A DNA stretch of 46,520 nt, taken from Anaerotignum lactatifermentans DSM 14214. GTDB lineage: Bacteria; Bacillota; Clostridia; Lachnospirales; Anaerotignaceae. Shown piece by piece: positions 9,584 to 18,251 of the stretch; within the stretch, counting starts at the first letter, position 1, and each line of letters opens with the position of its first letter. The position numbers and the translations under genes are program-made. The stretch lies in NCBI RefSeq assembly GCF_900142265.1, contig NZ_FRAH01000024.1, positions 1-46,520 of the forward strand, written 5' to 3'. Under the pieces are notes generated by a model. That model ran no database searches, had not been told where the DNA came from, and saw only the letters and a program-made list of their open reading frames with translations.

Positions 9584-9685
9584 AAACGGCGGCGAAGAAA
9601 CGAACCACCGAGAAGCACCGCCGCATTGCCGAGCTTGATACCCTCATTGAACGACTGTATGCGGACCGGAAAAGGCGCGGTTGAC
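9584..9685 (+). pseudogene. remnant of a serine recombinase coiled-coil segment
   Basis: The plus strand reads EKHRRIAELDTLIERLYADR and ends at TGA 9683-9685. This matches the helical region after the zinc ribbon in large serine recombinases (compare IAEVNRIIKRLYEDN in the recombinase at 4506-6029). Only about 33 codons remain. It lies between ant(6)' and aph(3'), so the resistance fragment passed through, or recombined with, another serine-recombinase element. From 9686 to 9934 I recognise no gene. Confidence 0.6.
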
Positions 9686-9934
9686 CGCCTTGCCCTCAAA
9701 GGCTTAGGGGCATATCAACTATATATTGGGGCCGAGTGCCGTTACTTTAACACCGCCGCTAGCCATGAGCTTATGCTTCCTTTAGGACACTGTCCCAACA
9801 GACACTTTTTAAAGTATGCTGCACTAATCCTTATTTTTCACAGCATAGCGCAATGACAGACAGCCATGTTCTGCATTCTCTGTTCCCTGCAATTCCAAAT
9901 TAACTTTTTCAGATAACAGAAGGTTATCAAATAG

Positions 9935-9979
9935 TTAGATGTCTAAAAAGCTTGTAGTTAAAGCTTTTTAGACATCTAA
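9935..9979. terminator. terminator downstream of aph(3')-IIIa
   Basis: A perfect 19-bp stem (TTAGATGTCTAAAAAGCTT at 9935-9953 and its complement at 9961-9979) with a 7-base loop lies 10 bases after the aph stop codon. This is the known 3' flank of aphA-3 as I recall it. Confidence 0.75.
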
Positions 9980-9988
9980 ATCTAGGTA

Positions 9989-10783
9989 CTAAAACAATTC
10001 ATCCAGTAAAATATAATATTTTATTTTCTCCCAATCAGGCTTGATCCCCAGTAAGTCAAAAAATAGCTCGACATACTGTTCTTCCCCGATATCCTCCCTG
10101 ATCGACCGGACGCAGAAGGCAATGTCATACCACTTGTCCGCCCTGCCGCTTCTCCCAAGATCAATAAAGCCACTTACTTTGCCATCTTTCACAAAGATGT
10201 TGCTGTCTCCCAGGTCGCCGTGGGAAAAGACAAGTTCCTCTTCGGGCTTTTCCGTCTTTAAAAAATCATACAGCTCGCGCGGATCTTTAAATGGAGTGTC
10301 TTCTTCCCAGTTTTCGCAATCCACATCGGCCAGATCGTTATTCAGTAAGTAATCCAATTCGGCTAAGCGGCTGTCTAAGCTATTCGTATAGGGACAATCC
10401 GATATGTCGATGGAGTGAAAGAGCCTGATGCACTCCGCATACAGCTCGATAATCTTTTCAGGGCTTTGTTCATCTTCATACTCTTCCGAGCAAAGGACGC
10501 CATCGGCCTCACTCATGAGCAGATTGCTCCAGCCATCATGCCGTTCAAAGTGCAGGACCTTTGGAACAGGCAGCTTTCCTTCCAGCCATAGCATCATGTC
10601 CTTTTCCCGTTCCACATCATAGGTGGTCCCTTTATACCGGCTGTCCGTCATTTTTAAATATAGGTTTTCATTTTCTCCCACCAGCTTATATACCTTAGCA
10701 GGAGACATTCCTTCCGTATCTTTTACGCAGCGGTATTTTTCGATCAGTTTTTTCAATTCCGGTGATATTCTCATTTTAGCCAT
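9989..10783 (-). CDS. aph(3')-IIIa: aminoglycoside O-phosphotransferase APH(3')-IIIa
   Basis: The 264-residue protein matches APH(3')-IIIa along its whole length as far as I can recall it. It phosphorylates the 3'-hydroxyl of kanamycin, neomycin and related drugs in the cytosol. The catalytic loop HGDLGDSNIFV (about residues 188-198) and the metal-binding GFIDLGRSG (Asp near 208) are present. Start ATG at 10781-10783 follows GAGGAAGG. It is complete, keeps its terminator, and has a TATAAT box of its own upstream, so it can be expressed although the normal leading genes ant(6) and sat4 are broken. This gene is widespread in enterococci, staphylococci and Campylobacter. Confidence 0.98.
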   Translation of the reverse strand: MAKMRISPELKKLIEKYRCVKDTEGMSPAKVYKLVGENENLYLKMTDSRYKGTTYDVEREKDMMLWLEGKLPVPKVLHFERHDGWSNLLMSEADGVLCSEEYEDEQSPEKIIELYAECIRLFHSIDISDCPYTNSLDSRLAELDYLLNNDLADVDCENWEEDTPFKDPRELYDFLKTEKPEEELVFSHGDLGDSNIFVKDGKVSGFIDLGRSGRADKWYDIAFCVRSIREDIGEEQYVELFFDLLGIKPDWEKIKYYILLDELF

Positions 10784-10835
10784 TTATTATTTCCTTCCTC
10801 TTTTCTACAGTATTTAAAGATACCCCAAGAAGCTA

Positions 10836-10841
10836 ATTATA
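10836..10841 (-). promoter_or_regulatory. -10 box for aph(3')-IIIa
   Basis: TATAAT (minus strand, preceded by TTGT) lies about 50 bases before the aph start. The matching -35 region is weak (CAGTGA-like, about 17 bases upstream). It probably lets aph be expressed independently of the disrupted upstream genes. Confidence 0.45.
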
Positions 10842-10875
10842 ACAAGACGAACTCCAATTCACTGTTCCTTGCATT

Positions 10876-11271
10876 CTAAAACCTTAAATACCAGAAAACA
10901 GCTTTTTCAAAGTTGTTTTCAAAGTTGGCGTATAACATAGTATCGACGGAGCCGATTTTGAAACCACAATTATGATAGAATTTACAAGCTATAAGGTTAT
11001 TGTCCTGGGTTTCAAGCATTAGTCCATGCAAGTTTTTATGCTTTGCCCATTCTATAGATATATTGATAAGCGCGCTGCCTATGCCTTGCCCCCTGAAATC
11101 CTTACATACGGCGATATCTTCTATATAAGCGTACCGGTTCCAATTTTTTCGCAGTTTAACTTTTCCGACGCATTTATCGTCTTGGTAGTAAAGATATATT
11201 ATCTTATCAGTATTGTCAATATATTCAAGGCAATCTGCCTCCTCATCCTCTTCATCCTCTTCGTCTTGGTA
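10876..11271 (-). pseudogene. sat4: truncated sat4 streptothricin acetyltransferase
   Basis: The minus strand encodes YQDEEDEEDEEADCLEYI and everything after it, ending in the authentic C-terminus FEKAVFWYLRF, about 131 of the usual 180 residues. The GNAT acetyl-CoA motif region (DFRGQGIGSALIN) is intact. The first roughly 48 residues and the start are replaced by mod DNA at the TGGTA junction. SAT4 acetylates streptothricin (nourseothricin). Without its start and N-terminal strand-helix region it is very likely inactive. A chimeric open frame begins at 11307 in mod sequence but has no ribosome binding site. Confidence 0.93.
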
Positions 11272-12399
11272 GGACTTGCTACTGCCGATGCTCGTCCAAA
11301 TTTGCACTATGATTTAATCAATCCGGCAGATGGAAGAAACTACGGATGCCCCGAAAAAGGCTGGCGATATGATCGAAATACCATGAATCGGCTCATTCAA
11401 GAGGGCAGGATTATTTGGCCCGACAACCCAGATGGGCGGCCGCGCAAAAAATCATTTTTGAACGAGCTGTCAGACAATCTTCCTGGTTTTTCATCTGTTT
11501 TCAGCACTGGCGTTTATACAAATACTGCAACCAAGGAAATTGGAGGATTGTTTAATAAGTATTTATTTGATTTTCCAAAGCCAGTCGAGGTTATTAAGCA
11601 ATTAGTTTCCCAAGTGTCTAACACGGATGACATCATCCTTGACTTCTTCTCCGGTTCTGCTACTACCGCCCATGCAGTGATGCAGCTCAACGCTGAGGAC
11701 GGTGGAAATCGGCGCTTTATTCTGGTACAGCTTCCCGAACTGTGCGACGAAAAGAGCGAGGCATACAAGACCGGGTACAAGAATATCTGCGAGATCGGTA
11801 AGGAGCGAATCCGGCGGGCTGGTAAAATGCTAAAAGATGCGCTTGAAAGTTCCGGTTTGTTTGTTCGTGCAATGAAACGCCATCAAGATCAGCATGATTC
11901 ACTTGAAGGATTTGCTTATGCGGAGTGGGAAGAAAGTCCAGAGGTAATCAATGCAAAAAAAGAAATGGCAGCAAAACTGGATGTGGGCTTCCGTGTTTTC
12001 AAGCTGGACACCTCCAATCTGGAAACCTGGGACGCCACCCCCATTGAGGACGAGCAGCTCGACCTGCTGTATCGGCGGATGAACAGCATGATTCATCGGG
12101 TGAAGCCGGAGCGCACCGACCTGGATATGATTTATGAAATCATGCTCAAACTGGGTGTGCCGCTGACCTACTCCGTGACACCGTTCTCCATCAATAACAA
12201 GACTGTCTATGGCGTGGGCGATGACTGCCTGCTGCTGGTCTGTCTGGCCGAGGATGTGCAGCCCGAGGACGTGGAGCAGATGACCGAATATGCCCCGGCA
12301 AAAATCATCATCTCCCGTGACAGCTTTGCTGACGATACCGCTATGGCTAATGCCTACTATATCCTGCGGGATCATGGGATTGAGCTGAAACTGGTGTGA
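11269..12399 (+). pseudogene. mod: type III-like DNA methyltransferase Mod, C-terminal 376 residues
   Basis: This is the 3' part of the mod gene begun at 8842. It holds the SAM-binding region DDIILDFFSGSATTAHAVMQ (FxG motif I) and the following ICEIGKERIRRAG segment of type III Mod subunits. The catalytic (D/N)PP(Y/F) motif should lie in the deleted 5' part, so no methylation is expected. The open frame actually extends back to 11026, but residues before 11269 are antisense to sat4 and are not part of the gene. Its stop is 7 bases before the next gene, consistent with one operon from SNF2 to res. Confidence 0.85.
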
Positions 12400-12406
12400 G
12401 AAAGAT

Positions 12407-12925
12407 ATGAATAACACTCTAAAATGGTTTCATGTAATCACAAAAACCATTGTACATTGCTTACTTGGAACAATCGAATACATTGGTATTCCATTTTTAC
12501 TTGCTTGTCTTTCTACATTCATTTCCCCTATCTCCAGCGGTAATACTTTGTGGCTTTGGATTGAGCGGATTGCTTTTTGCTTTACGATATACGAAGTAAT
12601 TATTGTTGGTGTGCGAAAAATGCAGATTGACATACGCAAAGATGCACTATTAGCACTAAAAACCGCCTACGAACGAGCAGCCCTGTATTGTGAAACAGGA
12701 AATCAAGACATATATCGGAACTTAACTTCAAAAATAGATCAGGTGCTTGACAATGGGATACTAAATCAACTTGATGTTGTGCAGAGCTATAAAAATCTCA
12801 AGCTCTACATGGACAGCAAAAATATTGTTGGAATCAAATATGAGATTATCAATATTCAGCACTCCATTGAAGCAGATAATCTCTTATGGAACTATACCCT
12901 GTTCCTGCGGTTATTTAAGAGGTGA
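12407..12925 (+). CDS. 172-aa two-helix membrane protein between mod and res, unknown function
   Basis: I do not recognise this family. The protein has an N-terminal amphipathic start, a hydrophobic stretch near residues 22-42 (IGIPFLLACLSTFI) and another near 48-68 (LWLWIERIAFCFTIYEVIIVG), then about 100 soluble, mostly helical residues. Start ATG 12407 lies 7 bases after the mod stop, and its stop is 6 bases before res with GAGGTG between, so it is co-transcribed with the restriction genes. It is clearly more A+T-rich than mod and res on either side, which suggests a separate origin. A membrane-acting effector or an accessory of the restriction complex are both possible. Confidence 0.7.
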   Translation: MNNTLKWFHVITKTIVHCLLGTIEYIGIPFLLACLSTFISPISSGNTLWLWIERIAFCFTIYEVIIVGVRKMQIDIRKDALLALKTAYERAALYCETGNQDIYRNLTSKIDQVLDNGILNQLDVVQSYKNLKLYMDSKNIVGIKYEIINIQHSIEADNLLWNYTLFLRLFKR

Positions 12926-12931
12926 ACAGGC

Positions 12932-15900
12932 ATGAAACTGAAATTCAAGAATCAAGCCTTCCAAATGGATGCAGTCAACGCTGTGGTGGATTTGTTTGCC
13001 GGCCAGGAGAAAACACGGAGCACCTTCTCCGTCATGGAGGAAGCCCAGACCAATTTCTTAAATGAGCTGGGCCAGGGCAATGCTCTCTACATTGACCAGG
13101 AAACATTGACCGCCAATATGCACACCGTCCAGAAGCGGAATAACCTGCCCCTGACCCCCACAGCGGAAGGCTGCCAGTTCTGTATTGAGATGGAAACTGG
13201 CACCGGCAAGACCTACGTCTACACCAAGACCATCTTTGAGCTGAACCGCAAGTACGGATTCACCAAGTTTGTTATCGTGGTGCCGTCGGTGGCCATCCGG
13301 GAGGGCGTCTACAAATCCTTTCAGGTCACGCAGGAGCATTTCGGCCTGCAATACGACAACGTGCCATGCCGGTACTTCATCTACAACTCTGCCAAGCTGT
13401 CCGACGTGCGGCAATTTGCCACCAGTTCCAATATCGAAGTGATGATTATTAACATCGACGCTTTCAAGAAAGCGGAGAACATCATCAATCAAGCGCAGGA
13501 TCGGCTCAACGGTGAAACGGCTATGGGCTTTATTCAGAACACACACCCTATCGTTATCATCGATGAACCCCAGAGCGTGGACAACACCCCCAAGGCCAAG
13601 GAAGCCATTGCCACGCTCAATCCCCTGTGTGTGCTGCGGTACTCCGCCACCCACCGAGAAAAAATCAATCTGCTTTACCGCCTGACTCCGGTAGACGCCT
13701 ACCAGATGGGGCTGGTCAAGCAGATCGCCGTATCCTCCAATCAGGTTGCCGGTGGCTTCAATCAAGCCTATGTGCGGCTGCTTTCCGTCAGCAACGACAA
13801 GGGCTTTAAGGCCAGAGTGGAACTGGATGTGAAGGGCAAGACCGGAGCCGTGACCCGCAAGGCCATGACTGTCAAGCCGGGCGACGATTTATTCCTGCTG
13901 TCCGGCGGGCGGGAACTGTACGAAGGCTACACCGTTACCGGAATTGACTGCACTCCCGATTTTGAACATATCGAGTTTGGCAATACCCAGGAGGTCAAGC
14001 TGGGCAAGGCCATTGGAGACGTGGACGAGAACATCGTCAAGAAGGCGCAAATCCGGCGCACCATCGAAACCCACCTTGACAAAGAGCTGCGGTATCTGGA
14101 CAAGGGGATCAAGGTACTGTCCCTGTTCTTCATCGATAAGGTGGACAAGTACCGCCACGAGGACGGCACACCCGGCATCTACGCCACTATGTTTGAGGAG
14201 TGCTATCAGGAGCTGATCGCAAAGCCCAAGTATGCGCTCCTCCGAGAGCGATTCACCACAGATGTGAGCAAGGTACATAACGGCTACTTCTCTCAGGACA
14301 AGAAAGGACGCCTGAAGGACACCAAGGGCGACACCCAGGCCGACGATGACACCTACAACACCATCATGCGGGACAAGGAGTGGCTTCTCAGCTTTGAGTG
14401 TCCGCTGCGGTTTATTTTCTCCCACTCGGCGCTGCGGGAAGGCTGGGACAACCCCAACGTGTTTCAGGTCTGCACCCTGATCGAGCAGAAGTCCACCTTT
14501 ACCTGCCGCCAGAAGGTGGGCCGTGGCCTGCGCCTGTGCGTGAACCAGGACGGTGAACGCATCGAGGACAAGAATATCAATGTCCTTCACGTCATGGCCA
14601 ACGAGAGCTTTTCCGAGTTTGCTTCCACCCTCCAGAAAGAGATCGAGGACGAAACTGGCGTCAAGTTTGGTGTACTCCAGCTCAGTTTGTTTGCTGGGAT
14701 GACCTATCAGGAAGAAGTTACCCGTGAGCATACGATTGACAGAGAAGAGGCCCACGAGCTGGTAAAAACCTGGATGGACGACGGCTCCATTGACAAATGG
14801 ATGGCCGACCCCGAAATGACGGCAGCGGAAGAAAAAATTACAGCGGAATTGGAATCAGGGAAAATCACCGAACCGCCCAGCCCCGTAACGGAAGTCATGC
14901 GCCAAATTAAAAACGGTGCGACCGCTGAACAGGCAGCAGAGGCAATTATTGGAATCACCAGTACAATCACTACCGTAGAGGAACATACCGTCACCCACGA
15001 GGAAGCTACGGAGCTGCTGGAGCATTTTGAGCAGAAGGGGTATATCACCAGCACCGGTAAGGTCAAGGATACCATGAAGAACGCTTTGAAGAACGGAACC
15101 CTTGACCTGCCGAAAAAATATGAAGCTGCCAGAGAGCGTTTTGAGCAGATTATCGCCAATGCCGACCGGAAGCCCCCGGTGCGGGATGCCTCCCGTGATG
15201 TGGTGGTACGGCTCAACAAACAGGTCATGCTCTCCCCGGAGTTCCTGGAGCTGTGGAGCAAGATCAAGCAGAAAACCGCCTACCGGGTGAGCATTGACAC
15301 AGAGCAGCTGGTGAAGAACTGCGTCAAAGCCTTTCAGGAAATGCCCCATATCCCCAAAACCCGTCTGGTGTCCCAGACTGCCGATATTCACATCCAGCAG
15401 TCCGGGATCAGCCACATGGAACGGGAAATGCGGACGATGGAGATTGCCAACGATTATCAGGCCCTGCCGGACATCATCACCGCCATCAGCGATGAAACGC
15501 TGTTGACCCCGGCTACCGTCAATCGGATTCTGGTAGAGAGCGGACGGTGTGGCGATTTCCTCAACAATCCGGAGGCATTTCTGGAGCAAGCCGTAGAGCT
15601 AATCCGCAGCCACCGCCACGCCTTGGCTATCGACGGTATCCGTTATGTGAAGCTGGATGGCCAGGAATATTATGTGCAGGAAATCTTCGACACCACGGAG
15701 TTGCTTGCTAACCTGGATCGAAACGCCGTAAAGGTGGAACACAGCGTCTATGACTATGTGGTTTACGACAGCTCCACGGTAGAGAAGCCGGTGGCGGTGG
15801 CCCTGGACAACGACCCGGATGTGAAGATGTTCTTCAAGATTCCCAGCCGCTTCAAAATTGAAACCCCCATTGGCACGTACAACCCCGACTGGGCTGTGTA

Positions 15901-16087
15901 TCTGAATAAGAACGGTGAGGAAAAGCTGTACTTCGTCCTGGAAACCAAGGGTGACACCAGCTTTATGCACCTGAAAACCAGTGAGCAGCTAAAAATCCAC
16001 TGCGGCAAGGAGCATTTCAAAGCACTGGACGCAGGTGTGGAGCTGGAGACTGCAACCAGTTGGACGGAGCTGCGCAAGCGCATTTGA
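12932..16087 (+). CDS. res: type III restriction enzyme Res subunit
   Basis: This 1051-residue protein is a superfamily 2 translocase fused to a nuclease. Walker A METGTGKTYVYTK lies near residue 88, the DEAH-box variant IIDEPQS near 209, RYSATHRE near 236, and motif VI QKVGRGLRL near 528. The C-terminal PD-(D/E)xK nuclease is visible as YNPDWAVYL (about 983) and FVLETKG (about 1002). Type III Res acts only in complex with Mod, translocating or sliding from unmethylated sites and cutting DNA in the cytosol. Start ATG 12932 follows GAGGTG. The gene is intact, but its partner mod is broken, so the complex should be inactive. It converges with the relaxase gene, only 19 bases apart. Confidence 0.93.
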   Translation: MKLKFKNQAFQMDAVNAVVDLFAGQEKTRSTFSVMEEAQTNFLNELGQGNALYIDQETLTANMHTVQKRNNLPLTPTAEGCQFCIEMETGTGKTYVYTKTIFELNRKYGFTKFVIVVPSVAIREGVYKSFQVTQEHFGLQYDNVPCRYFIYNSAKLSDVRQFATSSNIEVMIINIDAFKKAENIINQAQDRLNGETAMGFIQNTHPIVIIDEPQSVDNTPKAKEAIATLNPLCVLRYSATHREKINLLYRLTPVDAYQMGLVKQIAVSSNQVAGGFNQAYVRLLSVSNDKGFKARVELDVKGKTGAVTRKAMTVKPGDDLFLLSGGRELYEGYTVTGIDCTPDFEHIEFGNTQEVKLGKAIGDVDENIVKKAQIRRTIETHLDKELRYLDKGIKVLSLFFIDKVDKYRHEDGTPGIYATMFEECYQELIAKPKYALLRERFTTDVSKVHNGYFSQDKKGRLKDTKGDTQADDDTYNTIMRDKEWLLSFECPLRFIFSHSALREGWDNPNVFQVCTLIEQKSTFTCRQKVGRGLRLCVNQDGERIEDKNINVLHVMANESFSEFASTLQKEIEDETGVKFGVLQLSLFAGMTYQEEVTREHTIDREEAHELVKTWMDDGSIDKWMADPEMTAAEEKITAELESGKITEPPSPVTEVMRQIKNGATAEQAAEAIIGITSTITTVEEHTVTHEEATELLEHFEQKGYITSTGKVKDTMKNALKNGTLDLPKKYEAARERFEQIIANADRKPPVRDASRDVVVRLNKQVMLSPEFLELWSKIKQKTAYRVSIDTEQLVKNCVKAFQEMPHIPKTRLVSQTADIHIQQSGISHMEREMRTMEIANDYQALPDIITAISDETLLTPATVNRILVESGRCGDFLNNPEAFLEQAVELIRSHRHALAIDGIRYVKLDGQEYYVQEIFDTTELLANLDRNAVKVEHSVYDYVVYDSSTVEKPVAVALDNDPDVKMFFKIPSRFKIETPIGTYNPDWAVYLNKNGEEKLYFVLETKGDTSFMHLKTSEQLKIHCGKEHFKALDAGVELETATSWTELRKRI

Positions 16088-16106
16088 CAGAGATAGAAAG
16101 AGCTTT

Positions 16107-17813
16107 TTATCTCACATCTCGTCCTTGATTCTTGCGCTTTCCCTTGTTGGAAATCTGCTGCTCCTTCTGCGTCTGGCGCACCATTCTCCGCACGGCCAGC
16201 CGCTCTGCATCCTCGTCCAGCATCCGGGACACCGCCTTTTTACTGTCAAACATCAGAAGTGGGCTGTACTTCTCAACGTAAACCTGCTGTGCCTGGTTCT
16301 CCGCTTCCTGTTCTTTGCCGGGGCGGATGGCCTGTCTTGCTTCATACAGCTGCACTGGGTCGAAGCCCTGGGCCTGCTCCCGAAGCCCGGCATACTCGTT
16401 CAGGGCAGCGTCCAACTCGGCGGAATATTTCTGTTCCTGTTCTTCCAGCCGTTTCAGGCTCTGCTCCATGGCGGCGATGTCTTTGGGAAATTTATCGGCG
16501 GCATCTTCCTCGGAATATGCCAGCGACGCCAGAAGCAGATTTTTCTCCGAACGCAGTTCCTCCAAATCCTCTGTCAGTGCCGCAATCTTAGCCGCCAGTT
16601 CCCGGTGCCAGAATACATGAACCGCAGAGAGCGCCTTTTTCTCGGAAAGCAGACTGCGGCGCTCCTTCGTCTTATCCCGAATGTCCTTTGCAAGCTGATT
16701 GTACTGTGTGAGGGCAGGGCGCAGCGTATTCAGCGAAGCATTCAGGCGTTCCTTGCCCTTGCGGAGATACCCCAGCTGATAGCAGAACAGAAGCAAATTT
16801 TTTCGCAGATTCTCCATGGTCTCGGCGAGCGCCGGGATGGTATTTTTAACTGCCTGCGCCAGCTTTTTGACCTGTCCTCTCAGCTCCCGGAGCAGGGCAT
16901 TGTCCGCCTTGATCTGCCGGTTTAGTTCGCACCGGTCAGAGATAATGCCCTTTTTCTCCATGGCTCTGGCAACCACACCCTCATGGACCGTGGGCCGCTC
17001 CAGCAGAGCACGCTCGGCATGGCTGCGGTGGTCGATGCGTTCTTCGTGCCCGGTGCGCTCCAGATGGCGGTTTGCCACATCCGCCCATGCAGCCCGCCAC
17101 AAAACAAGCTGCTCGTCGCTGTTCCAGTGTTCCGTGATGGGATTTTGCCTGCCATATTTGGTGCTTTTAGGATATTTGGATACCCGTTCATAGCCCTGCG
17201 CCTGCGCTGCGGACGGGGCCATATACACCTTCTTTTTGCCCACTTTGTACTGGTACTGTTTCTCCCAGCCGTCGGCCTGTGCCTGTTTGAACTCAGCGGC
17301 GGTAAAGCCCTGTTCTTCGCCGTCTTTGACGCAGAGATATTCTTTCTCGGTCTTGTACTGCCATTTTCCCTTTTCATCCAGCGGGCGCACTGTCAGCAGG
17401 ATATGGGCATGGGGATTGTGTCCGGGGGGATACGGGTCATGGATAGCAGCATCAGCGCACATTCCGTCTGCCACAAACTGCTCCTTGATGAAATCTTGCA
17501 GGAGCTGAATCTGTTCCTCCCGGCTTAACTCTATGGGCAGCGCCGCCACAAATTCACGGGCAAGGCGACTGTCCTTTGCGGTTTCGGTTTCCTCCACAGC
17601 GTTCCACAGGATTTCTCGATCCTGCCACTCTGCGGGGGCGGTGGCTGGCAGAAAAACCTGCCGCCACCCAAGGCCCTGTTTGCGGGTGTAGTCGTGCTGC
17701 ACCCCGTCATACTCGTTGAGCATCCGGGAACAGCTCAGATAGGCCGCAGCAGCTACGGCGGAGCGTCCAGCTCCACGGCTGACTATTTTGGCCTCCAAAT
17801 GATAAATCGCCAT
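16107..17813 (-). CDS. MobA/MobL (MobQ) family relaxase of IME2
   Basis: This 568-residue relaxase would nick oriT and pilot IME2 DNA into a helper mating channel. The N-terminus MAIYHLEAKIVSRGAGRSAV with Tyr4 and the histidine motif HNPHAHILLTVR (about residues 131-142) are typical of MobQ/MobA_MobL proteins. A long coiled coil follows (about 295-480) and a basic tail ends the protein. Start ATG 17811-17813 is preceded by GAAAGGA. An RSF1010-like nick sequence lies upstream at 18187-18198. It has no ICE genes of its own, so IME2 is mobilizable, not self-transmissible. Confidence 0.9.
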   Translation of the reverse strand: MAIYHLEAKIVSRGAGRSAVAAAAYLSCSRMLNEYDGVQHDYTRKQGLGWRQVFLPATAPAEWQDREILWNAVEETETAKDSRLAREFVAALPIELSREEQIQLLQDFIKEQFVADGMCADAAIHDPYPPGHNPHAHILLTVRPLDEKGKWQYKTEKEYLCVKDGEEQGFTAAEFKQAQADGWEKQYQYKVGKKKVYMAPSAAQAQGYERVSKYPKSTKYGRQNPITEHWNSDEQLVLWRAAWADVANRHLERTGHEERIDHRSHAERALLERPTVHEGVVARAMEKKGIISDRCELNRQIKADNALLRELRGQVKKLAQAVKNTIPALAETMENLRKNLLLFCYQLGYLRKGKERLNASLNTLRPALTQYNQLAKDIRDKTKERRSLLSEKKALSAVHVFWHRELAAKIAALTEDLEELRSEKNLLLASLAYSEEDAADKFPKDIAAMEQSLKRLEEQEQKYSAELDAALNEYAGLREQAQGFDPVQLYEARQAIRPGKEQEAENQAQQVYVEKYSPLLMFDSKKAVSRMLDEDAERLAVRRMVRQTQKEQQISNKGKRKNQGRDVR

Positions 17814-17823
17814 TGTCTATCGT

Positions 17824-18251
17824 CCTTTCCGAAGGGCTACTGTGAAACGCAGCAGCCCTTCTTCCGTACTCGATTACAACAGGTACGTCGTGAAATGCGA
17901 CGTACCACCAGCAGGGGTGGAGCGAATCGTTCCACCCCTGTATCTGTGTCAAGCTGCCGGTGGCAGGTTGACGCAGGCAGGCGGCGGGATGGGGTGGCAA
18001 TATACCACCCCATGAACAGGGGATTCCAAAACGAAAACCCCTGCGCCGACTGCATGGGCAAGGCTGGCAGTTTGGCAGAAATGCAGCCTTGTCCAGCGGC
18101 TCCCGCAGGAGTCGCAATCCCTCTCGGAGAGCGCACGTGCCCGACCAACGGGAGGGCTACCACCGCCTGCTTTAGCAGGTGGTGAGTAAGTGCGCCCTTC
18201 GGGATGAAAAAGAGGAAGGCCCCCGGTTTCCCGGAGACCTCCCAGCCATTT
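17824..18251. other. hairpin-rich non-coding region upstream of the MobQ relaxase
   Basis: At least five inverted repeats follow one another: GAAGGGCT/AGCCCTTC (17831-17864), GGTACGTCG/CGACGTACC (about 17881-17905), AGGGGTGGA/TCCACCCCT (about 17914-17940), GGGGTGG/CCACCCC (about 17991-18011), then the oriT hairpin. I find no convincing gene here. Dense hairpins between a relaxase and its accessory gene suggest an origin of transfer and possibly a lagging-strand initiation zone. Confidence 0.6.
18161..18198 (+). other. oriT: putative oriT of IME2 (MobQ type)
   Basis: TAAGTGCGCCCT (18187-18198) matches the nick region of RSF1010/MobQ-type origins as I remember it. It is directly preceded by an imperfect inverted repeat, CACCGCCTGC (18161-18170) and GCAGGTGGTG (18175-18184), the same layout as in MobQ plasmids. 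The matching relaxase is encoded 350 bases away. Confidence 0.7.

Larger units (their letters stand above)
9004..11268. mobile_element. 2.3-kb aminoglycoside/streptothricin resistance fragment inserted in mod
   Basis: The fragment contains, on the minus strand, truncated sat4, intact aph(3')-IIIa and truncated ant(6). Its ends share TGGTA with the target (8999-9003 on the left, 11267-11271 on the right). No transposase or inverted repeats border it. The usual gene order of this cluster is ant(6)-sat4-aph(3'). Here ant(6) comes after aph, and the part missing from both ends is the ant(6)/sat4 junction, so the fragment looks circularly permuted. Confidence 0.75.

Noticed and set aside
9626-9856. 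76-aa plus-strand frame between ant(6)' and aph(3')
   Set aside because: No ribosome binding site or family resemblance; it overlaps the recombinase remnant in another frame.
6258-16087. DISARM-type defence system
   Set aside because: A SNF2-type helicase and a methyltransferase suggest it, but no DUF1998 or phospholipase D gene is present, and Res has clear type III motifs with a PD-(D/E)xK nuclease.
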